From: Hydrogenovibrio marinus
Lineage (GTDB): Bacteria > Pseudomonadota > Gammaproteobacteria > Thiomicrospirales > Thiomicrospiraceae
Length of the DNA stretch: 64,000 bases
NCBI RefSeq assembly: GCF_013340845.1
Contig: NZ_AP020335.1
Coordinates: forward strand, 620,001-684,000
Direction of reading: 5' to 3'
Under the pieces are notes generated by a model. That model made no database searches. It saw only the letters and a list, made by a program, of their open reading frames with translations, and was not told where the DNA came from. Numbering within the stretch: the first letter of the stretch is position 1; every line of letters starts with the position of its first letter. Shown one piece after another: positions 38,360-48,438 of this stretch. The position numbers and the translations under genes were made by a program.

Positions 38360-38851
38360 ATGGAACGATATAGAACCTTTGGTCAAAATGACTGGCAAAC
38401 TCTACAAGAAAGGGCTGAAGCTTCTAATCGAAAGAGAGCTCACTTTAACTTGCATACTTCTTTTGATGAATCTATTCAAAAAACGTTGATTTGTCTTCTA
38501 TATGGTACTTACATACCTCCTCACTATCATCGCCATAAGTACCAAAAAGAGTTGTTTGTAGTTCTAAAAGGACGAGTAAAAGTATTGTTTTTTGATCATG
38601 TTGCGAAAGTGACAGAGGTGCTCTACTTGGGTGGAGAAGGTCAGTCATGCATGGTAGAAATTTCACATAACTCTATTCATACGGTAGTTTGCTTGTCTGA
38701 ACTAGCTCATGTAATGGAAATAAAGGAAGGTCCATTTTTAAAAGATGATTGCAAAGAGTTTTTGCAATGGACTATTTCCGAGCAAGATCAACGTGCGGGG
38801 GACTACGTTCGTTGGCTTGAAATTGCATCGGAAAACCAAGTGTATGGCTGA
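38360..38851 (+). CDS. wbuC: WbuC-family cupin metalloprotein
   Basis: A 163-residue single-domain cupin. Metal-ligand residues are visible in PHYHRHKYQKELFVVLKGRVK, plus a distal His in ISHNSIHTVVCL. WbuC proteins occur beside wbuB in loci that use L-FucNAc or L-QuiNAc; their biochemical function is not established. It starts 9 bases after wbuB. Confidence 0.87.
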   Translation: MERYRTFGQNDWQTLQERAEASNRKRAHFNLHTSFDESIQKTLICLLYGTYIPPHYHRHKYQKELFVVLKGRVKVLFFDHVAKVTEVLYLGGEGQSCMVEISHNSIHTVVCLSELAHVMEIKEGPFLKDDCKEFLQWTISEQDQRAGDYVRWLEIASENQVYG

Positions 38852-38951
38852 GTGTTATGGTGATAGTAAACATAAATCTGCAAGAGAGTGGCTATGAGGT
38901 GCTTGGCTTTTTTAGGCAGATTTAGTAGTAGTTTAATGGAATTGGTTTTGT

Positions 38952-40241
38952 ATGCTTAATTTCTGGTATCGTGTCATTGACTTTTTTGTACCATTGGCTA
39001 GTTTGTATTTTTGTTACATAATTTTTTTGAACCATGTCTTGCCAGAAAGCATACTTTGGTTGGGTTTGATGGTGAGTGGGTTGTTTCTGTTTACAACTCA
39101 GCTGTTGGGTGGTTATAGCAAATATGATAATCGTACTATAGCGCGAAAATTAGAAGTAGTACTAAAGGGGTGGATATTTGTTTTACTGGCACTGGTCTTA
39201 ATTGCCTTTCTCGTTGGTCAGCTGAATTCTCTTTCGCGCACAGTGTTCATTGTTTGGGCTTTTATAGTTCCTTTGATAGTGATTGCCCTAAAGGTTTTCA
39301 TTAATCGCGTTTTTATTTTGCGGATTAATAAGCCATTTCAGTGGCTCTTGGTTGGAGAAAAATATGAGTTTAATCACTTTGAACAGATGGCATTGAGTAA
39401 ACAAAAAATTGTAACTGTCCACATTTGCCATAACGATATTGGTGTATTAAATCAGTTTGTAAAAGAAAATTCGGTTACAGGAATTGTTTTAAATGTTAAA
39501 GAACCGGCGTCGAATGAGCTTGTGAGGGTTTTGACTCGTTTTGATTTAGAAGGTATCTCTCTTTATTCAATGAATCATTTCTTTGAAAGCTTTTTGAGAA
39601 AGTCTTTTATTCCCTATGATTTGATTGGCGTGGATTATTTGGATAACGTACGCCGTTTGTCAGGTTCTCAATATTTTTTGAAGCGTTTCATCGATACTAG
39701 TGTTTCGAGCACTTTATTGTTGATAACACTTCCTGTGATGGCATACTCTGTTTATAAAATAAAACGAGAGTCACCGGGGAGTATTTTTTTCAAGCAGTCC
39801 CGAGTTGGCCAGGATGCGAAATGCTTCGAAGTAATTAAGTTTCGCTCAATGCATGAGAACTCACACTTTAACCCATATACGCAGGAGAATGATTCTCGAG
39901 TTTTTCCATATGGTGAGTTTATGAGAAAGTCACGAGTAGATGAATTGCCACAGTTGTGGAGTGTATTAAAAGGGGATATGCACTTGTGTGGACCCAGAAC
40001 CGAGTGGGATATTTTGGTTGATAACTATGAAAAGGAAATACCGTTTTACCATGAACGACACTTGATTAAGCCAGGTATTACTGGTTGGGCGCAGGTAATG
40101 TATCCCTATGGAGCAAATACTGAGGATGCACGTCAAAAGCTTATGTACGATCTTTACTACATCAAGAATTGGTCAATTTGGTTAGAGATGGAAGTATTGA
40201 TTCGTACAGTGATGGTTGTCTTGGGAAAAAGAGGAGTTTAG
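38952..40241 (+). CDS. initiating undecaprenyl-phosphate sugar-1-P transferase
   Basis: The 429-residue protein has four N-terminal membrane segments, a soluble middle domain and the conserved C-terminal bacterial sugar-transferase domain (KRESPGSIFFKQSRVGQDAK, FRSMHENS, RKSRVDELPQLWSVLKGDM, GPRTEWDI, KPGITGWAQV). This family loads the first sugar phosphate onto undecaprenyl phosphate to start O-unit assembly. It is the last gene of the locus. The layout is like WcaJ/WbaP; the sugar cannot be named. Confidence 0.92.
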   Translation: MLNFWYRVIDFFVPLASLYFCYIIFLNHVLPESILWLGLMVSGLFLFTTQLLGGYSKYDNRTIARKLEVVLKGWIFVLLALVLIAFLVGQLNSLSRTVFIVWAFIVPLIVIALKVFINRVFILRINKPFQWLLVGEKYEFNHFEQMALSKQKIVTVHICHNDIGVLNQFVKENSVTGIVLNVKEPASNELVRVLTRFDLEGISLYSMNHFFESFLRKSFIPYDLIGVDYLDNVRRLSGSQYFLKRFIDTSVSSTLLLITLPVMAYSVYKIKRESPGSIFFKQSRVGQDAKCFEVIKFRSMHENSHFNPYTQENDSRVFPYGEFMRKSRVDELPQLWSVLKGDMHLCGPRTEWDILVDNYEKEIPFYHERHLIKPGITGWAQVMYPYGANTEDARQKLMYDLYYIKNWSIWLEMEVLIRTVMVVLGKRGV

Positions 40242-40352
40242 ATATATTAAAAATAAAGTCCAAGCAATAGAGACGGAGGTTGCTTTTTAGCGGTAGTTTG
40301 TTAATATCTCATTACGCTTAAGTGCGTATATATAAAAATATAAGGAGATATT

Positions 40353-40613
40353 ATGAAGATTTTTGCAATGGTTATGGGGATGTTATTTTCCTCTTTGGCG
40401 TTTGCGTCACCAGTGAATATCAATAATGCGTCAGCCGAGAAGATTGCATCTAGCTTAAGCGGTATTGGGCAGAAAAAAGCGGAAGCAATTGTGGCGTATC
40501 GTAAAGAGCACGGTAAATTCATGACAGTGTCAGATTTGGCAAAAGTAAAAGGCATTGGATCCAAGACATTGGCAAATAATGAGGCAGATATTCTTTTAGA
40601 AGACGCTAAATAA
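40353..40613 (+). CDS. comEA: ComEA-like helix-hairpin-helix DNA-binding protein
   Basis: The 86-residue protein has a cleavable signal peptide (MGMLFSSLAFASP) and one HhH pair: VNINNASAEKIASSLSGIG and then FMTVSDLAKVKGIGSKTL. Periplasmic ComEA binds incoming DNA during natural transformation. A strong AAGGAG site precedes the ATG. It is followed after 3 bases by ligE, another gene tied to periplasmic DNA handling, and a terminator hairpin lies just beyond. Confidence 0.87.
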   Translation: MKIFAMVMGMLFSSLAFASPVNINNASAEKIASSLSGIGQKKAEAIVAYRKEHGKFMTVSDLAKVKGIGSKTLANNEADILLEDAK

Positions 40614-40645
40614 GAAATGCTTTTGCAACTACTAATATCGAACAT

Positions 40646-40669
40646 AAGGAGGCTTTGCCTCCTTTTTGT
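40646..40669 (+). terminator. intrinsic terminator after comEA, inside ligE
   Basis: AAGGAGGC-TTT-GCCTCCTT followed by TTTG and TTTTT. It is a perfect 8-base stem with a T-rich tail, 33 bases after the comEA stop, and lies within the sequence coding for the LigE signal peptide, so it may limit read-through into ligE. Confidence 0.75.
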
Positions 40670-40841
40670 TTTTGTGGGGATTGCTGTGCCCGCTGTGGCG
40701 CTATCGGAAGCAGTAAAACCTAAGGTTTTGCTCCTTAAGGTATATAAGCCTACTCAAAAGATTGTCGGCTGGTTGAACTGGTCTAATGGAAACGGACACT
40801 TCAATGAGAGACAATAGATGTTGTCGAATCTAGGAGTGGTT

Positions 40842-41132
40842 ATGAATCAGAAGCGAGTTTATAAAACTTACACCAAAGAATTTAAACAAGAAGCGGTCGC
40901 GCTTGTCACTGAACAAGGTTATAGCGTTGCTGAAGCGGCGCAAGCGCTAGGCGTTAATCCAAACTTGCTTTACAAGTGGAAAGACAAGCTTGAAGCGCAA
41001 ACCAATGGTGCGGCCTTAAGCGATAATGAGCGTGAAGAACTCAAAAAGCTGCGAGCTGAAAACAAGCGGCTTCGAATGGAAAAAGACATTTTAAAAAAGG
41101 CCTCAGCCTTCTTCGCCCGAGAAATGCACTAG
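40842..41132 (+). CDS. IS3-family transposase OrfA (copy 2)
   Basis: Its protein sequence is the same as copy 1 OrfA: a helix-turn-helix and leucine-zipper DNA-binding protein of 96 residues starting at the ATG behind AGGAG. The -1 slippery heptamer lies at 41093-41099. Confidence 0.93.
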   Translation: MNQKRVYKTYTKEFKQEAVALVTEQGYSVAEAAQALGVNPNLLYKWKDKLEAQTNGAALSDNEREELKKLRAENKRLRMEKDILKKASAFFAREMH

Positions 41133-41152
41133 GATTTGAGTTTATCCATACG

Positions 41153-42004
41153 TTGGCGCAAGAAGGCTACTCGGTTAAATTAAGCTGTAAGGTGATGAGT
41201 TTTAGCCGCTCCGGCTATTACGATTGGATCAAGCGTCCCAAGGCTATTATTACCGAAGAACAACTGCGACTGTATCGGCGAGCTAAAGCCCTTTTTATAG
41301 CCAGTCGAAACAGTCTCGGTTCACGAGAACTGATGAAGCGATTACGTAAAGAAGGCTTTAAGGTTGGGCGCCACAAAGTCATCAAGTTAATGGAAATCTT
41401 AAACCTAAAGGTTGAACAGCGTGTTGCATTCAAAGTCACCACAAAACGGGACCCAAGCCACGCTGTGGCAGATAACCTTGTGAACATGGACTTTAACCCC
41501 ACAGGCATGAATCAAGTGTGGGCCGGTGATATCACCTATTTAAAAACCGCACAGGGTTGGCTATACCTGAGCGTGGTGATGGACTTGTACTCACGCCGGA
41601 TTATCGGTTGGTCAATCAGCCCGCGCATGACCACCGAACTCGTGCTTGAGTCGCTCAAGCAAGCCTACTGGCTTAGAAAGCCGCCCAAAGGGGTGATCTT
41701 CCATAGTGATCGTGGATCACAATACACCAGTGACGCATTTAGAGCGCAGCTGAAACAATTCAAAATCCGAGCCTCAATGGGCGATGTTGGCGCGTGTTGG
41801 GATAATGCCGTGGTTGAAAGGTTCTTTGGCAGTTTAAAGCATGACTGGCTGCTCAAAGTACATCAACCTAACCATGAGCATATGATTGACGATGTGAAAG
41901 CGTATATGCGTTATTACAACTTAGAAAGGCTTCATACAAGCAATGGTGACATGAGTCCTATTGAATATGAAAATTATAAACGTGATGTGTCCGAAATTGC
42001 TTGA
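41153..42004 (+). CDS. IS3-family transposase OrfB (copy 2)
   Basis: Its protein sequence is the same as copy 1 OrfB, with the DDE residues intact, and it is expected to be made mainly as OrfAB after the frameshift. A second frame open through the right IS end runs on into the ligE 3' part (from ATG 41961), so a small IS-derived extension could be fused to the LigE catalytic fragment. Confidence 0.94.
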   Translation: MAQEGYSVKLSCKVMSFSRSGYYDWIKRPKAIITEEQLRLYRRAKALFIASRNSLGSRELMKRLRKEGFKVGRHKVIKLMEILNLKVEQRVAFKVTTKRDPSHAVADNLVNMDFNPTGMNQVWAGDITYLKTAQGWLYLSVVMDLYSRRIIGWSISPRMTTELVLESLKQAYWLRKPPKGVIFHSDRGSQYTSDAFRAQLKQFKIRASMGDVGACWDNAVVERFFGSLKHDWLLKVHQPNHEHMIDDVKAYMRYYNLERLHTSNGDMSPIEYENYKRDVSEIA

Positions 42005-42754
42005 CCAGTACAGGTTGATGAGTGAAAAACTGGATGGTGTTAGAGGTGTATGGGATGGTCATGTGTTACGTTTTAGAAGTGGAAGGAAAATCCATGCGCC
42101 AAAGTGGTTTTTAGAGCAGCTGCCACCATTCGCCGTAGATGGAGAGCTTTGGACTAAGCGAGATGATTTTGAAAATATTTCTTCCATTGTTCGTCAGAAA
42201 ACACCAGATTATCGTTGGCATCAAATTACCTATAATGTCTTTGAAGTGCCCAACCAACCCGGCGGGTTAGTAGATCGTCTGGCTGTTTTGAAGCGATATC
42301 TGAAACAACGCCCTTCTAGGATTATTCAGATCATTTCGCAGACACGAATTGAGTCCGAGCAGCAGTTTAAGAGTCGATTAAGAGAAGTGCTGACTCAAAA
42401 AGGTGAGGGCCTTGTTGTTAGGCGTGGAGACGTGCCTTATGAGGTTGGGCGCTCCAATGATGCACTAAAAGTGAAGCCATTTAAAGATGATGAGTGCGAA
42501 GTTGTCGGTTATAAGCCGGGAACGGGAAAATATAAAGGTGAGTTAGGCGCAATTCAGTGTCGTCTAAAGAATGGTCGTGAGTTTTATATTGGCTCGGGTT
42601 TAAAAGATATTGATCGGGTGTCGCCACCCAAATTAGGTCAGAAAATTACATTTAAATATCAGAAGCTTACAATGCATGGTGTGCCACGGCATCCGGTATT
42701 TTTAAGGGTAAGACCGGTAGAATAAAGTAGTAGTTATAGACTGATTGGTTTGTG

Positions 42755-42818
42755 AAAATCTACCAGGTTGGGGTGTGTGGATATTGTGTGGTTTAGATAC
42801 CCCAACCTGACAGATTTT
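42755..42818. terminator. long inverted repeat between ligE and pcm, likely bidirectional terminator
   Basis: Arms of 20 bases at 42755-42774 (AAAATCTACCAGGTTGGGGT) and 42799-42818 pair except at two positions, across a 24-base loop. It separates the convergent ligE and pcm genes, each arm ending in A or T runs outward. One arm's sequence recurs at 59287-59307. Confidence 0.7.
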
Positions 42819-42831
42819 AGGAAGTCTTTAC

Positions 42832-43479
42832 TTAGAAAGAAAAGACTTCTTTGCCTTCTGCATTGATCAGGCTTGGCATGACAGTTTCAAACAGGGTTTC
42901 TGTTTCCCATTCAGTGTCACTGACGCGTGTCATTACTTGGCATGTCATCACGGGTGCTGAGCCTGTGGTGACGACTAGGCGCCCACCAAGGTTAAGTTTG
43001 TGCTGGTAGGCAATAGGGAGTTCAGATACGGCACCGGTAAATACAATGACGTCATAGGTTTTTCCATCATCCCAGTTATGGCTGGCATCGCCAATGGCGA
43101 ACTCAACATTGTCAAAACGCGTTAATCTGCTTTTTGCAACTTCCTGTAGGCTAGAAAAAATTTCGACAGTGGTGACGCTGGCCGCAGCTTCAGCCATCAA
43201 AGCAGTCATGTAGCCAGAGCCTGTGCCGATTTCTAGAACGGTTTCATCTTCTTCAATATCCACAGCCTGTAGCATGCGCCCTTCGACGCGAGGCGGGAGC
43301 ATGGTTTGTCCTTCACCAATCGGAAGTTCCAGGTCGCAATAAGCTAAAGCTTGCTGTGATTCTGATACGAACTCATGGCGAGGGATCGCCATGAAGAGAT
43401 CAAGCACTTTAGGATCCAAAACATCCCATGGACGAATTTGCTGTTCAACCATATTGAAGCGCGCTTGTTCTAAGTTCAT
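42832..43479 (-). CDS. protein-L-isoaspartate O-methyltransferase family protein
   Basis: The 215-residue SAM-dependent methyltransferase has the PIMT N-terminal segment MVEQQIRPWDVLDPKVLD, the SAM-binding VLEIGTGSGYMTALMA and a C-terminal beta region. The family repairs isoaspartyl residues; this shorter form, often found beside tolC-type or housekeeping genes, may have another substrate. It is transcribed away from thrS and converges on ligE. AGGA precedes the start on the minus strand. Confidence 0.85.
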   Translation of the reverse strand: MNLEQARFNMVEQQIRPWDVLDPKVLDLFMAIPRHEFVSESQQALAYCDLELPIGEGQTMLPPRVEGRMLQAVDIEEDETVLEIGTGSGYMTALMAEAAASVTTVEIFSSLQEVAKSRLTRFDNVEFAIGDASHNWDDGKTYDVIVFTGAVSELPIAYQHKLNLGGRLVVTTGSAPVMTCQVMTRVSDTEWETETLFETVMPSLINAEGKEVFSF

Positions 43480-43806
43480 AGTGCATTCCTACCGTGAAAT
43501 TATGTTAAGCCAACGGGGCTTGTCGTTAATATTGAATTATGTTGTTTTACAACGTTTTAACGTGGCTGATTAAGAATCGGCAAAGCATTATAACGGATTT
43601 TTATATGAAAGCCTAGAAGCTGGCGTTGAACTCCATTTCGGCAGTAGGTGTTTTTTTACTTGAAATTGCTGAAAAATCGATATTTTGGCGCAAGGAAACT
43701 GTGCTAAAATTATCTGCTTTTACGAAAGGTCATGATGCTTGCGTTTGTGGTTTTTCAGTTTAATTTTTGATGTTTGATTTTAACGATAAAGAGTAAGAGT
43801 TTAGAC
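43480..43806 (+). promoter_or_regulatory. divergent region upstream of thrS with candidate promoter
   Basis: No gene is visible in these 327 bases. An extended -10, TGCTAAAAT, is at 43702-43710 with a T-rich -35 region about 17 bases earlier, pointing at thrS about 100 bases downstream. The leader between them could hold the ThrRS autoregulatory operator known in E. coli, but I see no clear anticodon-like stem. Confidence 0.45.
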
Positions 43807-45732
43807 ATGCCAATTATTACCTTGCCAGATGGTTCAAAAAGAGAATTTTCCGAAGCTGTATCTGTGATGCAAATCGCCACGGATATTGGAACGGGACTGG
43901 CAAAAGCTACGGTAGCAGGGCGCGTGAATGGTGAGCTTAGAGATGCTTGCGACCTGATTACTGAAGATGCAGATGTTCAAATCATTACGCTTAAAGATGA
44001 TGATGGCGTTCATATTATGCGTCATTCTTGCGCGCATCTTTTAGGGCATGCCTTAAAACAGCTTTATCCCGACGTTAAGATGGCAATTGGCCCAGTTATT
44101 GAAAACGGCTTCTACTATGACGTAGACATGGAAGCGCGCATTTCGTCTGAAGATTTGGAAAAAATCGAACAGCGCATGAAAGAGCTGGCTAAAACCAAGT
44201 ATGAAGTTGTTAAGAAAATGACTGCTCGTGCTGAAGCTTTGGAAATTTTCAAAAGCCGCGGTGAAGATTACAAGATTGAATTGATTGAGGATATGCCAAA
44301 CGAAACTGAGTTTGGCTTTTACTATCATCAAGAATATATCGATATGTGTCGCGGTCCACATGTACCAAACATGGGGTTTATTAAGGCTTTCAAACTGACA
44401 CATGTTGCAGGTGCCTATTGGCGTGGTGATTCGGATAATAAGATGCTTCAACGCATCTACGGTGTTGCCTTCCCAAGCAAAGAAGAGTTGAAAGACTACT
44501 TGGTGATGATGGAAGAGGCCGAGAAGCGTGATCACCGTAAGCTTGGTAAGCAGTTGGATTTATTCCATGTTGATGAGTTGGCACCGGGTATGGCGTTCTG
44601 GCATCCAAAAGGAACAACGCTTTATAAAGTGGTCGAAGACTACATGCGTCAGCAGCTGAATGAAAGTGGTTATCAAGAAGTTCGCACGCCATTGATTATG
44701 GATCGCTCTCTTTGGGAGAAATCCGGTCACTGGGACAAGTTCAAAGACAACATGTTTACCACTGAAACAGAAAACCGTGATTATGCGGTCAAGCCAATGA
44801 ACTGCCCAGGGCATATTCAAGTGTTTAATCGCGATTTGAGCAGTTATCGTGACTTGCCAATTCGCTTGGCGGAGTTCGGTTTGGTTCATCGTAATGAACC
44901 ATCAGGAACATTGCATGGTTTGATGCGTGTGCGCTCGTTTACTCAGGACGATGCCCACATTTTCTGTACACCAGATCAAATCAAGCAAGAAGTGCAAGCC
45001 TGTATTGACTTGGTATTTAGTACCTATGCAGATTTCGGTTTTGACGACATTCAAGTGAAGTTCTCAACACGCCCTGAACAGCGTGTGGGTTCAGATGAAG
45101 TGTGGGGTCTTGCGGAAGCAGCACTTGAGCAAACATTGAAAGATGCTCACTTGGAGTATGCATTGCAGCCAGGTGAAGGGGCATTTTATGGCCCGAAAAT
45201 CGAGTTCCAGTTGAAGGATTGCATTGGTCGTGTTTGGCAGTGCGGGACAATCCAGCTTGACTTCTCGATGACTCAAGCAGAGCGTTTGAATGCGGTTTAT
45301 GTCGGTGCTGACAATGAAAAACATCATCCAGTAATGATTCACCGTGCAATCCTTGGTTCACTGGAACGTTTTGTGGGGATTTTGGTTGAACATTACGAAG
45401 GGAAATTCCCAACTTGGTTGGCTCCAGTTCAATTGGTGCTTGCCTCAATTTCTGAAGTGCACAATGAATATGTGGCAGATTTTGCAAAAAAATTGAAAAA
45501 ACATGGATTTAGAGTGCAAACGGACTTGAGAAATGAGAAGGTTGGGTTTAAAATTCGCGAGCACACTCTACAACGTGTTCCCTATATTTTGGTGGTAGGG
45601 GATCAAGAAATGGCTGATGGCACCGTTAACATACGTGCCCGAGGTGGAAATAACTTGGGTAGTTTTACATTTGAACAATTACTTCAAATGTTATCGGACG
45701 ACATCGCTAACCTAGGTAGAGTTGTGGAATAA
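43807..45732 (+). CDS. thrS: threonyl-tRNA synthetase
   Basis: This class II synthetase charges tRNA-Thr. The 641-residue product has the length of E. coli ThrRS (642), with an N-terminal TGS domain ([11 protein letters not shown]), the editing domain with [13 protein letters not shown] and CRGPHVPNM, the class II core ([27 protein letters not shown]) and the C-terminal anticodon domain ([16 protein letters not shown]). The frame is open back to TTG 43774, but ATG 43807 gives the conserved start. It leads the conserved translation gene block. Confidence 0.98.
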   Translation: MPIITLPDGSKREFSEAVSVMQIATDIGTGLAKATVAGRVNGELRDACDLITEDADVQIITLKDDDGVHIMRHSCAHLLGHALKQLYPDVKMAIGPVIENGFYYDVDMEARISSEDLEKIEQRMKELAKTKYEVVKKMTARAEALEIFKSRGEDYKIELIEDMPNETEFGFYYHQEYIDMCRGPHVPNMGFIKAFKLTHVAGAYWRGDSDNKMLQRIYGVAFPSKEELKDYLVMMEEAEKRDHRKLGKQLDLFHVDELAPGMAFWHPKGTTLYKVVEDYMRQQLNESGYQEVRTPLIMDRSLWEKSGHWDKFKDNMFTTETENRDYAVKPMNCPGHIQVFNRDLSSYRDLPIRLAEFGLVHRNEPSGTLHGLMRVRSFTQDDAHIFCTPDQIKQEVQACIDLVFSTYADFGFDDIQVKFSTRPEQRVGSDEVWGLAEAALEQTLKDAHLEYALQPGEGAFYGPKIEFQLKDCIGRVWQCGTIQLDFSMTQAERLNAVYVGADNEKHHPVMIHRAILGSLERFVGILVEHYEGKFPTWLAPVQLVLASISEVHNEYVADFAKKLKKHGFRVQTDLRNEKVGFKIREHTLQRVPYILVVGDQEMADGTVNIRARGGNNLGSFTFEQLLQMLSDDIANLGRVVE

Positions 45733-45756
45733 TTTTGGTATCAAGAGGATAAAACC

Positions 45757-46311
45757 ATCGCAGTTAGAAGAGGACGTGGCAAGCCACAACAAGTAGAAGC
45801 GCCTAAAGATAGAATTAATGCAGCTATCACAGAGGCTGAAGTTCGTTTGATTGATGCAGACGGTGAACAAAAAGGTGTCGTCTCAATAGAAGACGCTCTT
45901 GCAGCTGCGAAAGAAGCAGAACTTGACCTAGTGGAGATTTCTGCAAAATCCTCACCGCCAGTGTGCAGAATTATGGATTATGGGAAATATCAGTACCAGA
46001 AACAGAAAAAAGCACATGAAGCGAAGAAAAAGCAAAAACAGGTACAGGTTAAAGAAGTTAAGTTCCGACCTGGTACTGACATTGGTGATTACCAAGTTAA
46101 ACTGCGAAATGTTGTGAAATTTCTTGAAAACGGTGACCGAGTGAAAGTCACTATCTGGTTCCGTGGGCGTGAGATTACACATAAAGAATTAGGAATGGCA
46201 ATGCTTGAACGTATTCGTGAAGACTTAAAAGAGATCGCGACGGTTGAGCAAATGCCGAAAATGGAAGGTCGATCACTACAAATGATGGTCGCACCGAGCA
46301 AAAAGGTTTAA
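45757..46311 (+). CDS. infC: translation initiation factor IF-3, ATC start
   Basis: IF-3 binds the 30S subunit and rejects non-canonical start codons. No ATG exists near the expected N terminus: the conserved frame ([10 protein letters not shown], then [21 protein letters not shown]) extends upstream to ATC 45757 behind AAGAGG, giving 184 residues, close to the usual 180. E. coli infC starts at AUU for autoregulation by discrimination; the ATC here is the same trick. The first later start, TTG 45847, would delete the N-terminal conserved helix. It follows thrS by 24 bases. Confidence 0.94.
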   Translation: MAVRRGRGKPQQVEAPKDRINAAITEAEVRLIDADGEQKGVVSIEDALAAAKEAELDLVEISAKSSPPVCRIMDYGKYQYQKQKKAHEAKKKQKQVQVKEVKFRPGTDIGDYQVKLRNVVKFLENGDRVKVTIWFRGREITHKELGMAMLERIREDLKEIATVEQMPKMEGRSLQMMVAPSKKV

Positions 46312-46564
46312 TCCGATTTGCACAAAATTTGTTCTTGAGACTGAGTGCTTAAATTAAGACTTAAGAATAGGTAGGCTGGTTTCGAGCCGCAACAATCGAA
46401 ACAAATACAATAACTGGGGTGTGGTCAAACTCATTACCGGTGCAGCTCATTCAGTGCTGTTGATTGTAAAAGGGCTTCCTGCAAGGGAAGCAAAATTTAG
46501 AAACTGATGAATACGACTTAAAGGGAATTCCTTTAAATCGCTATTCCTTTATGGAGTTTTAGCA
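46312..46564 (+). promoter_or_regulatory. rpmI leader, possible L20 control region
   Basis: The 253-base gap between infC and rpmI holds two stems: GCTTCC/GGAAGC at 46474-46491 and TTAAAGG/CCTTTAA at 46518-46536, the latter just upstream of the rpmI ribosome site. In gammaproteobacteria L20 represses rpmI-rplT through a structured leader, so this is the likely place, but I did not identify the known L20 binding motif. Confidence 0.45.
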
Positions 46565-46762
46565 ATGCCTAAGATGAAATCAAATAAAAGTGCAACTAAG
46601 CGCTTTAAAAAAACCGGTTCTGGCGGTTTTAAATGCAAGCAATCGCATCTTCGTCATATCTTGACCAAGAAGTCTACTAAGCGTAAGCGTCAACTTCGTG
46701 CCGCAGGCATGATTCATGATCACGATGTGGCAATGGTTCGCCGCATGCTTCCATACGCGTAA
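46565..46762 (+). CDS. rpmI: 50S ribosomal protein L35
   Basis: A 65-residue basic protein with the family sequence [19 protein letters not shown] and a C-terminal RRMLPYA. It is part of the large subunit. GGAG precedes the ATG; rplT starts 11 bases after its stop with its own AAGGAG site. Confidence 0.98.
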   Translation: MPKMKSNKSATKRFKKTGSGGFKCKQSHLRHILTKKSTKRKRQLRAAGMIHDHDVAMVRRMLPYA

Positions 46763-46773
46763 GGAGATGACAG

Positions 46774-47130
46774 ATGGCAAGAGTTAAAAGAGGCGTAATT
46801 GCGCGCAGAAGACATAACAAAGTATTAAAAGCTGCTAAAGGTTACTATGGTGCTCGTCGCAAGGTTTTCCGTGTTGCGAAGCAAGCTGTAATCAAAGCTG
46901 GTCAATATGCTTACCGTGACCGTCGTCAGAAAAAACGTCAATTCCGTCGTTTGTGGATTGCGCGTATCAACGCTGCAACTCGTATGAACGGAATGACATA
47001 CAGCCGTTTTATTTCTGGTTTGAACAAAGCTGGAATCGCGGTTGACCGTAAAGTATTGTCAGACATCGCTATTCATGATGCTGCCGCTTTCTCTGCAATT
47101 GTAGAAAAAGCCAAAGCTGCACTAGCGTAA
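46774..47130 (+). CDS. rplT: 50S ribosomal protein L20
   Basis: A 118-residue, highly basic protein ([19 protein letters not shown]) that starts 50S assembly and represses its own operon in enterobacteria. Length and composition are normal. A strong terminator follows, separating it from pheST. Confidence 0.98.
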   Translation: MARVKRGVIARRRHNKVLKAAKGYYGARRKVFRVAKQAVIKAGQYAYRDRRQKKRQFRRLWIARINAATRMNGMTYSRFISGLNKAGIAVDRKVLSDIAIHDAAAFSAIVEKAKAALA

Positions 47131-47147
47131 TTTCTGCAAAACGGAAT

Positions 47148-47175
47148 GAAAGGGGGCTTTAAGTCCCCTTTTTTT
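47148..47175 (+). terminator. intrinsic terminator after rplT
   Basis: AAGGGG on the left pairs with CCCCTT on the right around a short GC-TTTAAGT loop, followed by a run of seven T. It ends the thrS-infC-rpmI-rplT transcript. Confidence 0.88.
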
Positions 47176-47268
47176 CTCAAAATTTTGACTAAACCCGCAC
47201 GTACTACAAAACGTCTAGTTATTTCACTCCGGTTTATTCTAAATTTACCAACTTTATGTTCAGGATGG

Positions 47269-48410
<1,142 letters not shown>

Positions 48411-48438
48411 TGGCCTAGCCTGAAATTCGAGATAAAAG

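Larger units (their letters stand above)
40774..42012 (+). mobile_element. IS3-family insertion sequence, copy 2
   Basis: 1,239 bases with the same ends, ORFs and orientation as copy 1. It is flanked by a 3-base direct repeat, GGT (40771-40773 and 42013-42015), a normal IS3-family target duplication. It is inserted in ligE just upstream of the codon region for the catalytic lysine. Copies 1 and 2 flank about 9 kb that includes the UDP-L-QuiNAc genes and the initiating transferase. Confidence 0.97.
40617..42725 (+). pseudogene. ligE: periplasmic ATP-dependent DNA ligase LigE, interrupted by IS copy 2
   Basis: The gene is split into 40617-40773 and 42013-42725. Removing the IS and one copy of the 3-base duplication GGT restores IVGW followed by LMSEKLDGVRG, where EKLDG carries the catalytic lysine that is adenylated. 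The reconstructed protein is about 289 residues, with an N-terminal signal peptide (FVFVGIAVPAVALS), a nucleotidyltransferase domain and a C-terminal OB domain (YKGELGAIQCRLKNG). LigE proteins are minimal ligases exported to the periplasm in naturally competent proteobacteria. The 3' part keeps the catalytic Lys but has lost its signal peptide, so even if translated from ATG 42018 it should not be exported. Confidence 0.88.

Noticed and set aside
40287-40300. AGCGGTAGTTTG resembles the ops element (GGCGGTAGC) used by RfaH in polysaccharide operons.
   Set aside because: It lies after the O-antigen locus, upstream of comEA, and matches only in part; probably chance.
44390-45487. Minus-strand frames of 83-160 codons opposite thrS.
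   Set aside because: They are antisense shadows of a highly conserved gene, with no start signals or family likeness.
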